Shown here: positions 42,395-52,310 of the stretch, piece by piece
How positions within the stretch are numbered: position 1 is the stretch's first letter
Layout: every line of letters begins with the position of its first letter
The notes under the pieces: generated by a model
Seen by the model: the letters and a program-made list of their open reading frames with translations, nothing else
What the model was told of the DNA's origin: nothing
Databases searched by the model: none
Made by a program: the position numbers and the translations under genes
Assembly (NCBI RefSeq): GCF_030066895.1
Contig: NZ_JASJAV010000013.1
Location: 1-64,000 of the forward strand
DNA: 64,000 nt
Direction: 5' to 3'
DNA from: Breoghania sp.
GTDB taxonomy: Bacteria; Pseudomonadota; Alphaproteobacteria; Rhizobiales; Stappiaceae

Positions 42395-44014
42395 ATGGAC
42401 GCATTCGTTCCCAGCCCAACGACGGCGGAAACCGTCTTTACCCTGCACGATCTCAAGGTGACCTTTGATACGCCTGATGGCCCCGTGGAAGCGGTGTGCG
42501 GCATCGATCTTAAGGTCGCGCGCGGCGAGACGTTGGCCATTGTGGGGGAAAGCGGCTCGGGCAAGAGTCAGGCGGTGATGGCGGCGATGGGGCTTTTTCC
42601 CACAAACGCGCGCGTGACGGGTTCCGTCACCTTTCAGGGGCGCGAGATCCTCGGTCTTGCGACGCGCGATCTCAATCGCCTGCGCGGCTCCCGCCTCACC
42701 ATGATCTTTCAGGAGCCGATGACCTCGCTCGATCCGCTCTACACGATCAGTCGGCAGATGGCCGAGCCGTTGGTGGAACATGGCGGGCTTTCCTGGAAGG
42801 CGGCGCGCAAACGGGTGCTGGAACCCCTGGATCTGGTGCGCATCGATGAGCCGAAACGGCGCATCGCCGCCTATCCGCACGAGCTTTCCGGCGGCCAGCG
42901 CCAGCGGGTTATGATCGCCATGGCACTCGCGAACCGCCCCGACGTGCTGATCGCCGACGAGCTGACGACCGCGCGCTTGACGTCAGCACCCAGGTCCGCA
43001 TCGTCGATCTCCTGAAGGACCTGCAGGAGCGTTTCAGCCTCGCGGTCATCTTCATCTCGCACGACCTCAATCTCGTCGGCCGGATCGCCCACCATGTGGT
43101 GGTGAAGGAGGACCAGGTGGTGGAGGATAAGGACGCGGGAGGCGATCTTCCGCAATCCCGTCGATCCCTATACGAGGAAGTTCCTCAACGCCGAGCCCGT
43201 GGGCCGAAAGGACCCGCCGCCTGCCTCCTCGCCTGCGTTGCTGAAAGCCGATGCCGTCTCCGTGGCATTCGAATTCGACTGCGGCCTGTTCGCGCCCGCC
43301 AGCCGGTTCGTTGCTGTCAACCGCGTCAATCTGCTTTTGAAGGAAGGGCAGACGCTGGGGCTCGTGGGGGAATCCGGATCAGGCAAATCGACCCTCGGCC
43401 GCGCGCTCCTGCGCCTCGTTCCCTCTTCTGGCCGCGTCGTCTTCGAAGGGGCGGATCTCAGCCGCATCAAGCCGAAATCCCTGCGCCGTCTGCGCCGGGA
43501 GATGCAGCTCGTCTTTCAGAATCCTTTCGGATCGCTGATCCCGCGCCTCACGGTTGCGGAAATCATCACCGAAGGCCTGCTGGTACACGAACCGGCGCTG
43601 TCGTCGCGAGCGCGGGAAGCTCGCGCCTGCCAGGCGCTGGAGGAAGTCGCGCTCGATCCGATGATGCGCAATCGCTTCCCGCACGAGTTCTCCGGCGGTC
43701 AGCGCCAGCGTATCGCGATCGCGCGCGCCATGGTGCTGAAGTCTCGGCTGGTGGTGCTGGATGAGCCCACCTCCGCGCTCGACCGGACCGTCCAGCGGCA
43801 GATCGTGGATCTTCTGCGCGATCTGCAGGCGAAACACGGACTGACCTACATCTTCATCAGCCACGATCTTTCCGTGGTGCACGCCCTGGCGGACGAGGTG
43901 ATGGTCATGCAGCACGGTTGCGTGGTGTAAAAGGGCCCGGCCGACGAGGTATTCTACGCACCGAAGAAGCCCTACACGGGCATGCTCGTGGAGGCCGCGA
44001 CGCTGGGGGCTTGA
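42395..44014 (+). pseudogene. Fused OppD-OppF ATP-binding protein of the peptide transporter, disrupted
   Basis: Two ABC ATPase domains in one chain. The first has GESGSGKSQ (Walker A), [15 protein letters not shown] (signature) and a Walker B/D-loop that reads ADELTTA, where Pro is Leu and a two-base insertion shifts the frame near 42975. The second has GESGSGKSTLGRALL, FSGGQRQRIAIARAM and LVVLDEPTSALD. A further shift lies near 43135 in the linker (the junction reads [11 protein letters not shown]). TAA at 43928-43930 replaces Glu in VV-E-KGPADEVF; the true end is TGA 44014. Total about 540 residues fits the DppDF fusion type. Confidence 0.84.
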
Positions 44015-44102
44015 GGAGAGGGGGCGGGCGTACATCCGAGGAGAGTCGCGATACATCCACCGCGATATTCGCGCCATGTGTGAGAACATTGCCTCAAATG
44101 CG

Positions 44103-44134
44103 ATTGTCATCCCCGCCTGCGCGGGGATGACAAT
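44103..44134 (+). terminator. Strong palindrome after the peptide-transporter operon
   Basis: ATTGTCATCCCCGC and its exact inverse GCGGGGATGACAAT flank a four-base loop. A 14-bp perfect stem at the end of an operon suggests a terminator or an intergenic palindromic repeat; a similar GTCATCC-type hairpin lies at 61718-61750. Confidence 0.65.
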
Positions 44135-44166
44135 GAGGAGCAAAACGTGCTCATGCAGGTCTGTCC

Positions 44167-44200
44167 GCTGAGGAGACGCGCAGCGCCGTCTCGAAGGATG
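44167..44200. repeat. Degenerate copy of the 39-bp intergenic palindrome family
   Basis: CTGAGGAGACGCGCAGCGCC followed by GTCTCGAAGGATGG matches, with few differences, the arms of the inverted repeat at 59320-59358 and 59407-59445. The gap 44015-44327 holds only this element and the palindrome at 44103-44134. Confidence 0.7.
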
Positions 44201-44327
44201 GACCTCCGCACAGCCTCCCGGCTCCGCCCCGACACTTCATGCAGCCTCCACCCCATTTAACTCGTGCATTCGCACGCCGACTGACTTAAACACGGGACCC
44301 GTTTCATCCCTGATCGATTATCCCGCC

Positions 44328-45190
44328 ATGACCGAAACTGCCCCCCGCTACGTTCTCAAACTGCAATGTCCCGACCGGCCCGGCATCGTTGTCGGTGTCG
44401 CCAGTGCGCTGACGCGCGGCGGCGGCAATATTCTGGAAAGCGCGCAGTTTGGCGATCTGCAGACGGGGCTGTTCTTCATGCGGGTGTGCTTCACCGCACC
44501 GCAGTCGAAGCCGCTGTCGTCGTTCGAGTATCTGATGACCCCGGTCGCCAATGCCTTCGGCATGGACTGGTCGCTCAATGACGAGGCGGTCAAGCCGCGC
44601 ATTCTCGTCATGATCTCCAAGTTCGACCATTGCCTGCAGGATCTCGCCTATCGCTGGCACATCGGCTCTCTGCCGGGCGATATCGTCGCCATCGTCTCCA
44701 ATCACGAGCAGGCGCGCTCCTGCGCGAATCACTATCATCTGCCCTACCACTACTGGCCGGCGACCAAGGACAACAAGGCGGAGCGCGAGGCGCAGCTCAT
44801 CGATCTGATCGAGAGTGAGAAGATCGATCTGGTCGTGCTCGCCCGCTACATGCAGGTGCTGTCCGACGATGTCTGCAGCCGCTTTCCGGGCAAGATCATC
44901 AACATCCACCACTCCTTCCTGCCCGCCTTCAAGGGAGCCGCTCCCTATATAGCCGGGCGCATGAGCGCGGCGTGAAGCTGATCGGCGCCACGGGCCACTA
45001 GGTGACCCCGGACCTCGACGAAGGCCCGATCATCGAGCAGCATGCCGAGCGCGTGACCCACGCCAATTCGACCGCCGAGTTCCTCTCCATCGGCTGCGGC
45101 ACCGACTCGCGCGTTCTTTCGCGCGCCGTCATCGCCCATTGCGAGCACCACGTTTTCATCAACGGCATCAAGAAGGTGGTGTTCTCCTAA
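44328..45190 (+). pseudogene. purU: Formyltetrahydrofolate deformylase PurU, disrupted
   Basis: Hydrolyses 10-formyl-THF to formate and THF. An N-terminal ACT domain (LQCPDRPGIVVGVASAL) is followed by the formyltransferase fold with INIHHSFLPAFKGA (Asn and His of the active site) and TPDLDEGPIIEQ (Asp). A frameshift near 44955 breaks PY-QAYERGVKLIGAT, and TAG at 44999-45001 replaces Tyr in GATGH-Y-VTPDLD. Length about 287 residues is normal. It lies apart from fmdA, but both produce formate. Confidence 0.88.
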
Positions 45191-45325
45191 CAACCTCGCC
45201 TTCGCCTGATCCCGGCCGCTAGCATTCGCGGGGCAGCGGAGCTCTGTGTCGGGGACGGCCTTGCGGCAGGGGCCGATCGCCGATTATGCCTGATGGGTCC
45301 GGCAGACTCAGGGAAAGGCATTGCG

Positions 45326-46591
45326 ATGGTTGATCTCGTCGTCCGTAACGTCCTCGTCGAAGGGTATCGTACTGCGGTCGATATCGCGGTCGAGGAGGGG
45401 CGCATCGTCGGGATCTCGCAGGTAGTCCCCTCCCGCGAGACAGATCCTGACGCTGAGATCATCGACGGCAAGGGCGCGCTGCTCACCCCCGGTTTCGTCG
45501 AAAGCCATATTCACCTCGACAAGGCCTGCATTCTCGACCGTTGCCGCAATGAGACCGGAATGCTGGAAGGGGCCATCGCTTCGGTCGTCGTCGCCAAGAA
45601 GAATTTCGACCGCGATGACGTCTATGCGCGTGGCCGGAAGTTCATCGAGAAGGCGATCGTCGAGGGCACCAACGCCATGCGCACCCATGTCGAGATCAAT
45701 CCGGTGATCGGCCTGAAGGGATTCGAGGCAGTGAAGCAGTTGAAGGCGGACTACACCTGGGCGCTCGACTTGCAGATCTGCGTCTTCCCCCGGGACGAGC
45801 TGACCAACCTTCCCGGCACGCGGGAACTGCTTGAGCAGGCACTCGATGCGGGCGCCGATCTCCTCGGCGGCTGTCCCTATACAGATACCGACCCGGCAGC
45901 CCAGATCCGCATCCTGTTCGAGATGGCGTGCCGACACGACGTCGACCTCGACTTCCATCTCGATTTCGATCTCGATCCCACCGGCGGCGACCTGCGCGAG
46001 GTCGCGCGTCAGACGGTCGCCTTCGGCTGGCAGGGGAGGGTGACGATCGGCCATGTGACCAAACTCTCCGCCATGCCGCGTGCGCAATTGATGGATATGG
46101 CGGAAGTGATGAAACAGGCCGGTGTGGCGCTGACCGTGCTGCCCGCGACCGACCTGTTCCTGATGGGCCGCGATCACGACCACCTCGTGCCGTGCGGTGT
46201 GAGTCCGGCGCACGTGCTTCATCGCCATGGGGTATGCTGCACCGTGGCGACCAACAACGTGCTCAATCTCTTCACGCCATATGGCGACTGTTCGTTACCG
46301 CGCATCGCCAATCTCTATGCCAATGTCCAGCAGTTGAGCACGCAGGAGGAACTCGGCGCTTGCTTTGCCATGGTGACGTCCGAGCCGGACCGTCTGATCC
46401 GCCGCAATGCCCGCATCGAACCGGGCGCGCCGGCCACTTTCATCGAACTGCCCGCGGCAAGCGGCGGGCAGGCGGTGGCGGAAATCGCAAGGCCTCTGTG
46501 GGGCATGAAGTCCGGCCGCATGACCTTCGTTCGGCCGGAAGCGGAGCTGCGATTTCCCGGCAACCCGATCGCCCGAGCACCGCAGGCCTGA
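45326..46591 (+). CDS. Cytosine-deaminase/AtzC-like amidohydrolase
   Basis: Intact 421-residue metal-dependent hydrolase of the amidohydrolase superfamily. Metal and catalytic residues appear in VESHIHLDKA (HxH), DFHLDFDLDP (His, Glu/Asp region), TIGHVTKLS (His) and LPATDLFLMGRDHD (Asp). The order and the TP-Y-G segment resemble CodA/AtzC enzymes that deaminate cytosine or triazine amines. ATG 45326 gives a family-like N-terminus LVVRNVLVEGYRTAVDI. Given the urea and purine-permease-like genes nearby, an N-heterocycle salvage role is possible, but the substrate is unknown. Confidence 0.83.
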   Translation: MVDLVVRNVLVEGYRTAVDIAVEEGRIVGISQVVPSRETDPDAEIIDGKGALLTPGFVESHIHLDKACILDRCRNETGMLEGAIASVVVAKKNFDRDDVYARGRKFIEKAIVEGTNAMRTHVEINPVIGLKGFEAVKQLKADYTWALDLQICVFPRDELTNLPGTRELLEQALDAGADLLGGCPYTDTDPAAQIRILFEMACRHDVDLDFHLDFDLDPTGGDLREVARQTVAFGWQGRVTIGHVTKLSAMPRAQLMDMAEVMKQAGVALTVLPATDLFLMGRDHDHLVPCGVSPAHVLHRHGVCCTVATNNVLNLFTPYGDCSLPRIANLYANVQQLSTQEELGACFAMVTSEPDRLIRRNARIEPGAPATFIELPAASGGQAVAEIARPLWGMKSGRMTFVRPEAELRFPGNPIARAPQA

Positions 46592-46597
46592 TCGATA

Positions 46598-47612
46598 TTA
46601 CACCGCCCCGGATAACTCCTGCGCATAGGCGAAAACCGCCGGTGCGCCGCCCGTGTGCCAGAGAGGGCCCGGTCGTCGGGGGTGAATTCTCCGGCGCGGA
46701 TCATCGCCAGCAGCGCACCGAAGACCCGCCCCGTATAGACGGGATCGAGCAGAATGCCTTCGGTGCGCGCCAGAAGGGCGATCGCCTCGCGTTCCAGATC
46801 TCCGACAACGCCATAGCCGTCGCCGAGAAACCGCTCGTCGAGCGAAAAATCTGCACGCGTGAAATTCGCGGGGAGTTCGTACAGCGCTGCCGTCTCGTTG
46901 GTGAGCTGCACCAGCCAGTCGGCATAGGTTTTCCCGCCGTGCTCCTCCTTGTCGATGGAGAGGTCGAGGATCTTCGTCGCCAGACCTTCAAGAGCTGCGC
47001 CCACGACCATGCCCGCATGGGTGCCGCCGGACGACGAGGCCATGACGACATGGGTCGGTTCCGGGATATTCCCGGCTGCGATCTGTGCCGTCAGTTCGCC
47101 CATGGCGACCACGAATCCCGTCGCCCCGACTGTGCCGGATCCACTGTAGGGCACCAGATACGGCTTGCGCCCCTGCGCCTTCAGCGTCTCCACCAGACGC
47201 GGCAGGTCCTCGCCCTTGCGGTGCTCTCCGGCAAAATGGATATGCGCGCCGAAAAGCTGGTCGAGCAGCAGGTTGCCGTTGGCCGTTTCCGGCACTTTTC
47301 CGCCCAGTACCAGATGGCACTCGAGCCCGCTCATGGCGGCGGCCGCTGCTGTCTGTCGGCAATGGTTGGATTGTTGTGCGCCCGTGGTGACCAGCGTATC
47401 GCAGCCCTCGGCCAACGCCTCGCCGATCAGAAACTCGAGCTTGCACACCTTGTTGCCACCGAGTGCGACGCCCGATTGCTCGTCCCGCTTGATGTAAAGC
47501 TGGGGCAGGGGCCTTTGGCCGAAAGCGCCTTGCGTAGGCGTGCCAGCGGACGAACGGGAGTCGGGAAAAAGCCGAGCGAGGCGCCGGGGAAATCAGTGTG
47601 AGAAAGAGGCAT
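46598..47612 (-). pseudogene. D-cysteine desulfhydrase / ACC-deaminase-family PLP enzyme, frameshifted
   Basis: Tryptophan-synthase-beta-like fold. The PLP Lys lies in GGNKVCKLEFLIGEAL; further motifs are TTGAQQSNHCRQTAAAAA and PYSGSGTVGATGFV and the phosphate loop SSSGGTHAGMVVG. Frameshifts near 47515 and 46670 affect the N-terminus (after FFPTPVRPLARL) and the last 25 residues (LWHTGGAPAVFAYAQEL in the corrected frame, ending TAA at 46600-46598). Length about 338 residues fits the family. It is convergent with the amidohydrolase, six bases apart. Confidence 0.83.
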
Positions 47613-47801
47613 GGGCAACCGGTCTTGCGGATGATCGTTGAGAGGACCGATTTAGCGCGTTTGCGCAAACGATACCCAGCGCGAAGAAAGCTCCGCGCTG
47701 AATCTGTCGCATCGAAACGCATCGCCGCCGGGCGGGAAAACCGGAACCGGCGGTGATACGTGGAAAAGGACGGTGTCTGTAGTCGACGCCGCCGCCCGGC
47801 G

Positions 47802-48239
47802 TTAGGCTGCCGTGGAGATCGAGACCAGCGAGATGTCGAAGGTCAGGTCTTCGCCTGCGAGCGGGTGGTTTGCATCGAGCACGACCTTTTCCTCGGTGAC
47901 CTCTTCCATCTTGACCAGCATGACTTGGCCGGTGGAGGTCTGAACCTGGAGCTGCGTGCCGATTTCCAGCGAGATGTCGGCCGGGATCTTGTCGCGCGGC
48001 ACTTCGTGCTTGGCTGCGGGATCCACGGCGCCGTAGGCCTCTTCGGCGGGCACGGTCACGGACTTCTCTTCGCCTTTGCTCATGCCCGGCAGGGCCTTGT
48101 CGAGGCCCGGGATGATCTGTGCGGCGCCGACAGTGAATTCCAGAGGCGCGCGTCCTTCCGAGGAATCGAAGACGGAACCGTTGTTCAGAGTTCCTTTGTA
48201 GTGAATCCGTACGGTATCGCCCGCTTTAACTTCGCTCAT
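47802..48239 (-). CDS. FKBP-type peptidyl-prolyl isomerase, SlyD-like
   Basis: Intact 145-residue protein with an FKBP core (VRIHYKGTLNNGSVFDSS, PLEFTVGAAQIIPGLDKAL) and an inserted IF-type flap of SlyD proteins (residues about 70-120), ending DANHPLAGEDLTFDISLV. It lacks the His/Cys-rich metal-binding tail of E. coli SlyD. Such proteins act as cytoplasmic folding helpers and sometimes as nickel chaperone partners; with no His tail a nickel role is doubtful. ATG 48239 is preceded by an AGGA-type ribosome site. Confidence 0.88.
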   Translation of the reverse strand: MSEVKAGDTVRIHYKGTLNNGSVFDSSEGRAPLEFTVGAAQIIPGLDKALPGMSKGEEKSVTVPAEEAYGAVDPAAKHEVPRDKIPADISLEIGTQLQVQTSTGQVMLVKMEEVTEEKVVLDANHPLAGEDLTFDISLVSISTAA

Positions 48240-48779
48240 GAGGATATCTCTCATCTTGGAAGTTTTTCTCGGGGCTGTGCTGTGGCACGGTCCGGTGAAA
48301 CTACTTTCCACCCTAGAATACTATGTGGCGCTGTAAATATCTGCGGGTCGGAAAATAGTCTGCAGGATGTGCGTCATACGATCCCGAATGAGTGAGATTT
48401 TTCAAGAATTTGGCTCCGGCCGCGCAATATGCTAGAGTAAATACATGCGAACTTCTATCAGAGTTTGACACCTCTCGTTTCGCCGCCCGAATGCGTGCCG
48501 TCCGACACGCCGTTTCGGGGGCCGGCCTGGGGCGTGGTTGTCTCGTATATCTCGTGCTGTTCGCCACGGAAGTTCGATTGCTGCGGTCTCCGCCCTGGGG
48601 CGCTCTCTTGCCCGGGCATTTGCGTTTTGAGACGAGCGCCGCGCGCGATCCGAACCATGGGCATCCTCCCGCCCTGGCCCGCGCTGCATTTCCGCGAGAT
48701 TGCCTGGCCGTCCGGGCCGCCACGATGCCAAACGTTTCCGCGTGCGCATTGTGTCCGCAACTGTGATCATGAGGACCTG
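48240..48779. other. Intergenic stretch without supported genes
   Basis: About 540 bp between the FKBP gene and the CoA-ligase gene (divergent). The right part is GC-rich but no frame shows a recognisable protein. It should contain both promoters. A GAGGA ribosome site lies just before ATG 48780. Confidence 0.3.
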
Positions 48780-50114
48780 ATGAAACAGAACGCAGACTAT
48801 CGCCCCTATTGGGATCCCGATCTGGAAACCCAGAGCCGGGCCGAATGGGAGACGATGAAGCTCGAGCTCCTGAAAAAGCATCTGTCCCACGCCTACGCCA
48901 ACTCCCCCTAATACAAGCAGAGCTTCGATGAAGCGGGCGTTCACCTCGACGACCTGAAGACCTTCGACGATCTCAAGCGCTTCCCCACCATCAACAAGTC
49001 CGTCCTGCGTGAGCGGCAGCAGATGAAACCCCTGCTCGGCGATGTCGCCGCGGTCCCCGAGGAGGAGGTCGTCTCCGTCTCCGCCTCTTCCGGTTCCACC
49101 GGCGTTCCCACCGTTTCACCCTTCACGCAGGAAGATTTCGATGGTTGGATGGATTACGAGGCGCGTCAGTTCTGGTCCTCCGGCCTGCGTCCCAACGACC
49201 GCTACTGCCACTCGCTGAACTTTTCACTCTTCATCGGCGGTCCGTGCGTTCTCGGCGCGAAGAAGATCGGCGCGCTTTCCATCCACGCCGGAACGATTCC
49301 CTCCGAACGCCTGCTGACCATGCTGCAGAACTTCCAGGCGACGGCCCTTTGGACGACGCCGTCCTCCGCCTGGTATCTGGGCTAGACGGCGATCAAGGAA
49401 GGGATCGACCCGAAGAAGGATCTGGCGGTCAAGCGCATCTTCGTGGCCGGTGAGCCGGGTGGCTCCATCCCGGAGACGCGGGCGCGCATCGAGGATCTGT
49501 GGGGCGCCGACGTCTACGACTATTACGGCCTGTCCGACATCTCCGGCTCCTGCGCCGGCATGTGCGAAGAAAAGGACTGCCTGCACTGGGCGGAAGACCA
49601 CAACATCTACGTGGAGGTGATCGATCCGGAAACCGGCAAACACGTGAAGACCGGCGAGATGGTGCTGACCACCTTGCAGAAGAAGGCGCGCCCGCTCATC
49701 CGCTTCCGCACCGGCGATATCGTCTCCTTCACCGACGAGCCCTACAAATGCGGACGCACCAGCATCCAGCTGAAGGGCGTTCACGGTCGTCTCGACGACA
49801 TGCTGCTCATTCGCGGCGTCAACATCTTGCCCTCAGACGTCGAGGCCATCATCCGCAAGGATCACGATTTCACCGGCGAATACCGGCTGATCGTCGATCG
49901 CCCCGACCATCTCGATCGCCTGACGGTGGAAGTGGAGCGTGTCCACGGCTTCAACGGCACGAACGAGGAGCTGCAGAAGCGCCTGAAGGATCACATCAAG
50001 GCTGTGACGGGCGTTGGTGCTCACATCTCAATCCTCGAGCCCGACAACCTCCCGCGCGCCACCCACAAGGCCAAGTGCGTCGACGACCGCCGCGGTCAGG
50101 TCTGGACGGCGTAA
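48780..50114 (+). pseudogene. Phenylacetate-CoA-ligase-like enzyme, two nonsense codons
   Basis: AMP-forming acyl-CoA ligase of the PaaK family, one continuous 445-codon frame. The P-loop is SASSGSTGVPTV, the YYGLSDISG segment is the A5 motif, and RFRTGDI with RLDDMLLIRGVNILPSDVEAI forms the hinge and C-terminal domain. TAA at 48909-48911 replaces Tyr in NSP-Y-YKQSF, TAG at 49383-49385 replaces Glu in WYLG-E-TAIKEG. It would activate an aryl acid to the CoA thioester; together with IorAB it could run aryl-acid activation and release in either direction. Confidence 0.88.
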
Positions 50115-50146
50115 GCGGGGAAGAAAAACAAGCCGTGACGCCTCGG

Positions 50147-50194
50147 AGCGGGGCGCCGCGGGTCAACGTCACGAGTTCAAATCCTCGGCGCCGC
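50147..50194. other. GC hairpin at the left edge of the AT-rich island, possible tRNA 3' scar
   Basis: AGCGGGGCGCCG (from 50147) can pair with CGGCGCCGCT (50185-50194). Between them lies GAGTTCAAATCC, which resembles the T-loop of a tRNA, but the T stem does not pair fully and no D or anticodon arm is visible. It may be a terminator of the ligase gene or the remnant of an integration site. The rest of 50115-50534 holds nothing I can identify. Confidence 0.3.
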
Positions 50195-50534
50195 TTTGCT
50201 CCTTAACTGCTGAAATTTATGCTGTTCCAGTGGTTTCCTGAAAATTGGCAGTCTGTTTGCGCAATCGTTAAGTCTCGATTGTTCGATAAGCCCCCCATAC
50301 TTATGCCAATTTGAATTAGGTAAATGTCCTTTATGCCATGCATAACGAGTCGGTCGGATTTCCCCATCAATAATTTGAATAGGGGATACTGGAGGGGGCG
50401 GGTGGACAGATCTGGGCTGACCTGTATGTAGGGCTCAGGCAACGTCCAGAGCGTACCGATGATTCACTACTTTTGAGCGGGTGTCAGGTACCAAAGGATC
50501 GGCTCTAATTTTCGCGGCAGATTGACAGGATAGT

Positions 50535-51128
50535 ATGGTGGATGTGTTATTTTCGCCAGATGTTGAAACAGATGGCGCCATTCCAGGTTCATATTCTATG
50601 CTGTATTTTGCTCTAGTAGTCTTTTTCTCTATTATACGCCGGAACCTATGACGGCAATACATTCTTTCGCCCGCGTGGATATGATCGGTTTTTTTTATCG
50701 AGAAATTAAGCCTATTTCCGAAGATTTCGATCCGGAAGCCCTGGCAATCAATGGGCTCAATCGAGACGAACTAACCCTGCGTGGCGTATCACCAAGCGAA
50801 GCGATGGACGAAGCCTTTGATTGGATTCAGAAAATGTCCAACGCTGGGAACCCCGTGCTGGTGGCCTACCCACTGTCCTTCGATTGGACTTGGCTCTACT
50901 GGTACTTCATTCGGTATTCTAAACGCGGCTCACCGTTTGGCCATTCGCCCTGTTTTGACCTTAAGACCGCAGTTGCCCTTACAAACAGGACGAACCATAA
51001 ATTCGTCTAGTAAAGCAAAGCTTCCCGTTCGCTTTGCGTCGAGCTATCCGCACACCCATCATGCCGTTGATGATGCGATAGAGCAGGCAGAAATGTTTTC
51101 TAACATTTTTGAAGGGAGGAATGGATGA
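50535..51128 (+). pseudogene. DnaQ-like 3'-5' exonuclease, frameshifted
   Basis: RNase T/DnaQ-fold exonuclease reconstructed across three frames. The Exo I region is SPDVETDGAIPGSYSM (Asp and Glu of the DxE motif). TFFRPRGYDRFF joins FYREIKPISEDF at a run of eight Ts near 50690. YPLSFDWTWLYWYF is the Exo II-type region with Asp, and HTHHAVDDAIEQAEMF is Exo III with His and Asp. Frame changes lie near 50625, 50695 and 51005. Low GC and codon use unlike its neighbours indicate transfer. TGA 51128 overlaps ATG 51125 of the next gene. Confidence 0.7.
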
Positions 51129-52174
51129 AATATATCGAGGAAAGAAAGAAAATAGCTTTAGACCGTATCAGTGAACTTAATTCGAAACTTGAGAAAGCGA
51201 ATTAAATAATTGCCGGAGCAGCTTGCGTCTATGCTACAGGTTATTTTGGCCGCCTAGAAGTGGGTGAGAGAAATTCTATTAATGCGCTTTGGATGCTGAA
51301 CTTTGACGCAGATGAGAAGTATCTAGAAATTAAATATATTTATGAATTTAAATATCATATTGGTACGGCAGAGAGTGATTATCGTAATACATTAACTGGA
51401 CGATTACTTACTTTTCTGGAAAGTCGTCTTCTTGTTGAGGAGTCAGTTTATGACCAGCTTCTCGATGAAGTAATAGCTACATACTGGAGGGATTAGTGGG
51501 ATCACTCCGCAGACTTCATTCCTGCCTTTCTGATGAATGATATCCTTCGCCTATGGCGCACTTTCTGCGTCAACTATGAATCTAAACGGCGCTCAAAAAA
51601 GAGCAACGCCAAAATCAAGAATCACAAACTGAAACATAGCAGGATGCTAACCTGTTATTCCGCATCATTTTTTCTTTTAGCGGTGTATAAATTGGATAGT
51701 ACAGTTTCTCCCCAGCGTGCAAAGGAAATGACAAAGCTAACCCCCACTGAGCGCTTGCAATGGCTACTAAGGGAACCAACTTTCAAAGAAGTCCACGGTC
51801 AGATTTCTAAGATTTTGGAAATGTATGGAAATTTCCTAGAACGAATGGATCAACCCAAAGAAAAACTTTATGAGACGTTCGAAAGTCATAACAAATAGTG
51901 GCTCGAAAAATCATATGATTTTGGTGATACGCTTTCTGATGTTTTGTCAAAATTAGGTGAGGATACGAGATTTTTTAGATTGGTTGTGGTATAAATTAAC
52001 AACAGTATTGATTTGTTCAGGCATCTTCGAGAGCTACGCCCTAAAGTTGAAGTAGACTATTCGGTGTTCTTTTGACATTTCGCAGTCCTGAGCGCTCGTC
52101 TTGAAAAAGAGCGAAAATTGAGCGTTATCGGAGCACAATCGGATAACTTCATTAAATCGTCCGCAGATGCCTAA
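51125..52174 (+). pseudogene. Nucleotidyltransferase-like protein of the island, five in-frame stops
   Basis: One frame of 350 codons interrupted by TAA 51203, TAG 51494, TAG 51896, TAA 51992 and TGA 52073, with no frameshift. The N-terminus is a charged helix, then AGAACVYATGYFGRLEVGE, which resembles the GSFGR helix of polymerase-beta-type nucleotidyltransferases; the DxD that should follow is not present (NSINAL). Further conserved-looking parts are FLMNDILRLWRTFCVNYE and KNHKLKHSRMLTCYSASFF. It is coupled by an ATGA overlap to the exonuclease. I infer a two-gene accessory module; the family call is moderate. Confidence 0.55.
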
Positions 52175-52242
52175 TGGGTAAAGTGAAGTGCTTTTTGTCT
52201 AGCTCGAAATTACTGATCTTCTTGCGGACTCCTGTCTCACCA

Positions 52243-52280
52243 CAAAAAAAAGCAGCCCCCACCTCCCGGCAGGGGCCGCT
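52243..52280 (-). terminator. Intrinsic terminator of the MetE-like gene
   Basis: On the minus strand AGCGGCCCCTGCC and GGTGGGGGCTGCT form a stem with a GGGA loop, followed by a run of eight Ts. It lies about 30 bp past the end of the leftward methyltransferase gene and marks the right edge of the AT-rich island. Confidence 0.85.
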
Positions 52281-52310
52281 GTCATCTCTCAGCCAAATCC
52301 GACAGGCGAC

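Noticed and set aside
50140-50200. A complete tRNA gene
   Set aside because: A T-loop-like GTTCAAATCC is present, but the T stem mismatches and no D or anticodon arm can be folded.
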